Assembly (NCBI GenBank): GCA_038063855.1
Contig: JBBTUF010000029.1
Location: 1 to 16,665 of the forward strand
Length of the DNA: 16,665 bases
Source: JBBTUF01 sp038063855
GTDB taxonomy: Bacteria > Patescibacteriota > Minisyncoccia > Ryanbacterales > GWA2-47-10b
Direction: 5' to 3'
Positions within the stretch are counted from its first letter, which is position 1, and every line of letters begins with the position of its first letter. Position numbers and translations under genes: made by a program. Shown piece after piece: positions 13,000 to 16,665 of the stretch. The notes below the pieces were generated by a model. The model had not been told where the DNA came from. It saw only the letters and a list, made by a program, of their open reading frames with translations, and ran no database searches.

Positions 13000-14163
13000 A
13001 TGAAACACGCGCAAACACCGCTTGTTTTGGTGTTCTCGACATCGTACTCGCCTGCAATCGGAGGAGCAGAAATCGCGATTGAAGAAATTGTCAAACGTAG
13101 TTCGCATCTGCGTTTTTTAATTATCACTGCTCGCGCGTTAACGAGAGCGCCTCGTTTTGAGCAGAGTGGTACTATTTCAATTCGACGCGTCGGCTTCGGG
13201 GTTCGATTTGATAAATGGTTATTGCCAGTGCTCGGTTTTTTTGCGGGTTGGAAAACGCTACGACAAGAGCGACGCGCGATTTTATGGGGGATGATGATTT
13301 CGCAGGGAACTATCGCCGCTTACTTTTTGAAATTATTTCATCCACGCGTGCCCCTTGTTGTAACGTTGCAAGAGGGAGATTCAGAGGAACATATTGAGCG
13401 CGCGCGAGGAGGGCTTATACATTTTTTTTGGCGAGCAATCTTGCGTAAAGCCGATGGTGTAACTGCAATTAGTGCATATCTTGCTAAAAGAGCACAGGAT
13501 GCCGGATTTGAAGGTGAGGTTTCTATTATTCCAAACGGAGTTGACGAGAATTATGTTTCTCAGTCGTTTGAGGGCGCACCAGTAGAGCTGTTTAAGCAAG
13601 AGCTTGGCATTTTGCCTGAAAAGCGTGCCATTATTTCGGTTTCAAGACTTTCTCGGAAAAACGGAATTGCCGATTTAATACAAGCATTTTCGCTATTGCG
13701 ACACGACGGAATTAATGTAGCGTTGTTGCTTGTGGGTACCGGCGAAGAGCAACAAACGCTTCAATCGCTCGTTAAGAAATTACATATCGAGCGAGATGTT
13801 ATTTTTGTAGGAAATATCCCACACGAGGAGCTGTTTCGTTATTATCGTATGAGCGATGTATTTGCGCGGCCGTCGCATTCGGAGGGTTTGGGGAATTCAT
13901 TTCTAGAGGCAATGGGGGCAGGTGTGCCGGTTGTTGCGACATCTGTCGGCGGGATTAAAGATTTTATTGAAAATGGGAAAACAGGCATTTTTGTAAAGCC
14001 TGGGGATGCGCGCAGTATCGCTGATGGTATTTTGAAGATTTTGAATAATGATGACCTCGCGGAAGAGCTTCGACGTCAGGGTCGAGAACTTATGATACGA
14101 AAGTATTTATGGGTTGATATCGCAAAAAATATGGAAGATTTTTTGAGAGAGCATATTTCATGA
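13000..14163 (+). CDS. GT4-family glycosyltransferase, first of a coupled run
   Basis: 387 residues, full-length GT-B enzyme. The N-terminal domain opens LVLVFSTSYSPAIGGAEIAIEEI, with the Gly-Gly-Ala-Glu loop typical of GT4. The linker segment has ADGVTAISAYLAKRAQD and IIPNGVDENYV. The donor domain shows ISVSRLSRKNGIADLIQAF, LLLVGTGEE and EX7E at Glu295-GLGNSFL-Glu303, then SVGGIKDFIENGKTGIFVKP. The most likely job is an early step of a surface glycan or S-layer glycan; the sugar is unknown. The frame extends to 12940, but those codons run through the promoter, so the ATG at 13000 is chosen. It overlaps the next gene by ATGA. Confidence 0.87.
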   Translation: MKHAQTPLVLVFSTSYSPAIGGAEIAIEEIVKRSSHLRFLIITARALTRAPRFEQSGTISIRRVGFGVRFDKWLLPVLGFFAGWKTLRQERRAILWGMMISQGTIAAYFLKLFHPRVPLVVTLQEGDSEEHIERARGGLIHFFWRAILRKADGVTAISAYLAKRAQDAGFEGEVSIIPNGVDENYVSQSFEGAPVELFKQELGILPEKRAIISVSRLSRKNGIADLIQAFSLLRHDGINVALLLVGTGEEQQTLQSLVKKLHIERDVIFVGNIPHEELFRYYRMSDVFARPSHSEGLGNSFLEAMGAGVPVVATSVGGIKDFIENGKTGIFVKPGDARSIADGILKILNNDDLAEELRRQGRELMIRKYLWVDIAKNMEDFLREHIS

Positions 14164-15257
14164 AAATTTTAATTGCGACCGGAATTTACCCACCTACTAT
14201 TGGTGGCCCTGCAACCTACAGCAAAAGTATTTACGAAGCATTGAATGTAAAAGGTCATGATGCTCGAGTTGCGGTATATACTGATTTTTCGAAGAAATTC
14301 CCAAAAGGGATTAGTCATATTGCATATTTTTTTCATGTTTTGCGATTGAGCCGAGGAGTTGATATTGTGTACGCGCAAGACCCGGTAAGTGTTGGATTTC
14401 CTGCACTCTGTGTCGCTCGCGTTATGCGTAAAAAATTTATTGTGCGAATTGCGGGGGATTATGCGTGGGAGCAAGGAGTGGGTCGATTCGGTGTCAAAGA
14501 ATTGTTGGATGATTTTTTGCGGGTTCGATATGGATTTCGTGTAGAGTGGTTGCGACAGAGTCAGCGATTTGTAGCGAGCTCCGCTGATTGCATAATTGTG
14601 CCAAGCGAATATTTAAAACAAGTGGTTTTGCAGTGGGGGCTTAAAAATGTTCGAATTGAGGTTATCTTCAGCGTTGTTCAAGTAGAATTAAACATTTCCA
14701 AAATAGAGGCACGAAAAAAACTTGGCTTTCATGATGAAGTTTTACTTGTCTCAGCTGGGCGGCTTGTATCGTGGAAAGGGTTTGAAATGCTTATTAAATT
14801 GATGCCAAAATTATTGTCAGCGAAGCTCATTATTCTAGGTGATGGACCAGAGAAGGAGGCGCTGGAGGCCCTTCGAGACCGCTTAAAACTCGCTCATTCG
14901 GTACTTTTACTCGGAGCAGTATCCAAAGAGGTTGCGGCGTGTTATTTGGCTGCGGCTGACGCATTTTTGCTCAATACTGGATATGAGGGCTTCTCCCATC
15001 AGCTTTTGGAAGCAATGGCAGTAGGAACGCCTGTGGTCACAACAAATGCTGGCGGGAACAAAGAGTTAGTTGAAAATAATATCAATGCGCTTGTTGCCAG
15101 ATATAATAATATTAGCGAGTGGGAGAAGCAGGTAAAGAAAATTTTAAATGATCATGCGCTCGCCGAAAAAATTACACAAGAGGCATCGCGTCGCGTGAGT
15201 GTACATACGCTCGACCATATGGTGAAAAAATTAATAACAGTTTTTGAGAGTTTATGA
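14160..15257 (+). CDS. GT4-family glycosyltransferase, second of the run
   Basis: 365 residues. The N-terminal domain begins MKILIATGIYPPTIGGPATYSKSIYEAL and contains YAQDPVSVGFPALCVARVMR and VRIAGDYAWEQGVGRFG. The segment after the linker, SADCIIVPSEYLKQVVLQWG, is usual, but the common PNG/PNGVD element is replaced by VIFSVV. The donor domain is intact: AGRLVSWKGFEMLIKLM, LIILGDGPEKEALE and EX7E at Glu276-GFSHQLL-Glu284, then TNAGGNKELVENNINALV. Start and stop overlap both neighbours by ATGA, so the three genes are translationally coupled and probably act on the same glycan. Confidence 0.87.
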   Translation: MKILIATGIYPPTIGGPATYSKSIYEALNVKGHDARVAVYTDFSKKFPKGISHIAYFFHVLRLSRGVDIVYAQDPVSVGFPALCVARVMRKKFIVRIAGDYAWEQGVGRFGVKELLDDFLRVRYGFRVEWLRQSQRFVASSADCIIVPSEYLKQVVLQWGLKNVRIEVIFSVVQVELNISKIEARKKLGFHDEVLLVSAGRLVSWKGFEMLIKLMPKLLSAKLIILGDGPEKEALEALRDRLKLAHSVLLLGAVSKEVAACYLAAADAFLLNTGYEGFSHQLLEAMAVGTPVVTTNAGGNKELVENNINALVARYNNISEWEKQVKKILNDHALAEKITQEASRRVSVHTLDHMVKKLITVFESL

Positions 15258-16378
15258 AAGTGATAATGTTTAGTACCGACCAGAGCGCATTTAATGAAGG
15301 TTCTTCATTTCGAGCTCGGATAATTGATTATGCTGGGTTGTTTGACGAATTGTACGTTGTCGTAGCAACTTCTTTTGAATACGGGTCTATTGATCTTTCT
15401 GAGCGGGCACATATTATTTCGTCGCATTCAAAAATAAAAATTTTTGCATATTTTGGTTTTTATCGCATTGCATCAAATATTCTTAAAAAAGACAGTGATG
15501 CGTTTGTTGTAACCAGCCAAGAAGAGTTTAGTGGACTTGTGTGCGCACTTTTGAAAACACGGTATAGGGTGCCGTGGCAAGCTCAGGTACATAGCGATAT
15601 TTTTAGTCCGTACTTTAAGAAGTTTTCTTTCAAAAATGTAATTCGTGTATTTATCGCAAGCATTATATTATCGTATGCGACGCGAATTCGAGTTGTAAGC
15701 AAACGAATTAAATTAAGCATTGAACAGCGAGGCATTCGGAATCCTGTTGATGTTTTGCCAATTTTTATCGATGTCGAAGCATTACGAAAAATTGCTGACA
15801 CGAGAACATTTGGCGAGAGTGGTTTTGATTTTGTTTTTTTAATACTATCGCGACTTATGCCGGAAAAAAATGTAACACTTGCGATCGAAATTTTTTCTGA
15901 GGTTATAAAAAAATATCCACAGACCACACTTCGGATAGTGGGAGATGGGCCTTTGCGTGCACAGCTTGAGTTGCGAGCCGCGTCGTACAAGCTTGGGGCG
16001 CATGTTCAGTTTGAGGGTTGGCAAAAAAATATTTCCGGGTATCTTAAAACGGCTGATTGCTTTCTTTCAACTTCATGGTACGAAGGGTACGGCATGAGCA
16101 TTGTGGAAGCTATGGCTGCCAAATTACCCATCATAATGACTGATGTTGGTGTTGCGGGTGACCTTGTTGTCGATAATGAAAGTGGGCTTGTGGTGCCGCC
16201 AGGCAATGGAGAGGCGCTACTTGAGGCAATGATACGCATACGATCAAAATCAAACGAGGAGCTACGAGAAAGGCTTGGTACGGTAGCGTACGGACGTACG
16301 CAAGGAATATTGTCTCGCCAAGAGTATCTCGAAAAATTTCAAAATAATGTAATGCAATGTCATCAAAACAAAAGTTAG
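15254..16378 (+). CDS. GT4-family glycosyltransferase, third of the run
   Basis: 374 residues. The N-terminal half is more divergent than in its neighbours and lacks the GG loop: MKVIMFSTDQSAFNEGSSFR, then a basic, hydrophobic stretch FKNVIRVFIASIILSYATRI (about 130-149) that may touch the membrane. The donor domain is canonical: LILSRLMPEKNVTLAIEIFS, LRIVGDGPLRAQLE and EX7E at Glu277-GYGMSIV-Glu285, then MTDVGVAGDLVVDNESGLVV. Similar to GT4 enzymes of O-antigen or capsule clusters in arrangement, with sugar specificity unknown. The 3' end overlaps the following partial gene by 22 nt. Confidence 0.85.
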   Translation: MKVIMFSTDQSAFNEGSSFRARIIDYAGLFDELYVVVATSFEYGSIDLSERAHIISSHSKIKIFAYFGFYRIASNILKKDSDAFVVTSQEEFSGLVCALLKTRYRVPWQAQVHSDIFSPYFKKFSFKNVIRVFIASIILSYATRIRVVSKRIKLSIEQRGIRNPVDVLPIFIDVEALRKIADTRTFGESGFDFVFLILSRLMPEKNVTLAIEIFSEVIKKYPQTTLRIVGDGPLRAQLELRAASYKLGAHVQFEGWQKNISGYLKTADCFLSTSWYEGYGMSIVEAMAAKLPIIMTDVGVAGDLVVDNESGLVVPPGNGEALLEAMIRIRSKSNEELRERLGTVAYGRTQGILSRQEYLEKFQNNVMQCHQNKS

Positions 16379-16665
16379 TTTATATCCTACCAGAATATCA
16401 AACGCGTGTTGGGACACACCTGTATCATAACTATGAGTTTCTTGAGGTTGCGAAGAAATTTTTTGATATTTTTGTAATAGTTGAAAAAGGAGAGCAGCCA
16501 AAAAATCTGGCACCAGCGTATCGGATGATATTTCGATTTATGCCGTTGCGTGTAATCGAATTATTTTTTGTTTTGTTTTTGTTACGAATGCGAGGGTATA
16601 GAACATTTTGGACACATTATTCATTTTTTGGCGCAATTATCGCGCCTTTTTTTGGCAGCAGTTAT
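16357..16665 (+). CDS. Partial GT4-like glycosyltransferase, cut by the window end
   Basis: An open frame of 103 codons from the ATG at 16357 to the last base, with no stop. It begins MSSKQKLVYILPEYQTRVGT and continues HLYHNYEFLEVAKKFFDIFVI, then a hydrophobic segment and YRTFWTHYSFFGAIIAPFFG. The order (first beta strand, a short loop with Thr-His, a helix with LEVAKK, then a second strand ending VIVEKG) is that of the N-terminal Rossmann domain of GT4 enzymes. The donor domain with the EX7E motif lies beyond the window, so the family call rests on the half fold and on the three coupled glycosyltransferase genes upstream. It overlaps the preceding gene by 22 nt. Confidence 0.65.
   Translation, partial: MSSKQKLVYILPEYQTRVGTHLYHNYEFLEVAKKFFDIFVIVEKGEQPKNLAPAYRMIFRFMPLRVIELFFVLFLLRMRGYRTFWTHYSFFGAIIAPFFGSSY

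Overview
The window looks like a contig from a Candidate Phyla Radiation (Patescibacteria/Parcubacteria-like) bacterium. From about 1425 onward the genes are AT-leaning and densely packed, with 4-nt ATGA overlaps. They encode a secreted PG_binding_1-anchored S-layer-like giant, a lamin-tail-domain surface protein, a membrane-tethered DsbA-like oxidoreductase and a run of GT4 glycosyltransferases. No rRNA, tRNA, CRISPR array or complete IS was found. The lineage is an inference from gene content and style; there is no marker gene here.

Layout. (1) 1-1424 is compositionally foreign. It holds a short AT-rich stretch with a terminator, then two GC-rich genes (a DUF6788-like protein behind a palindromic promoter/operator, and an unknown partner), and the last 39 codons of a third GC-rich gene on the minus strand, cut off where pyrD begins. 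This is either a transferred island or a chimeric assembly join. (2) 1425-4380: a divergent dihydroorotate dehydrogenase, a D-2-hydroxyacid dehydrogenase and a DsbA-family thiol oxidoreductase, closed by a strong terminator. (3) 4459-5037: a winged-helix regulator whose probable promoter starts inside the preceding terminator hairpin. (4) 5038-5739: a 15-bp inverted repeat, a near-consensus promoter and about 560 nt of non-coding leader with three overlapping, mutually exclusive hairpins. (5) 5740-9390: the 1216-aa surface protein, followed by a UUCG-loop terminator. (6) 9538-11806: a TPR lipoprotein-like/membrane protein, a REP-associated tyrosine transposase (RAYT) bracketed by inverted 17-bp palindromes, and a lamin-tail-domain protein. 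(7) 11803-16665: one minus-strand GT4 glycosyltransferase and a divergent, translationally coupled run of four more, the last cut by the window end.

How it may work together: the large protein is exported and attached to peptidoglycan through its N-terminal domain. Its eight cysteines fall in four local pairs that the DsbA-like enzyme could oxidise, and the glycosyltransferases could build the glycan on it or a neighbouring surface polysaccharide. The long structured leader suggests that expression of this abundant protein is set at the RNA level. These functional links are inference. Several genes (starts at 332, 3577, 4465, 9538 and 13000) have promoter-like elements placed so that transcription would begin at or within a few nt of the start codon, suggesting leaderless mRNAs.
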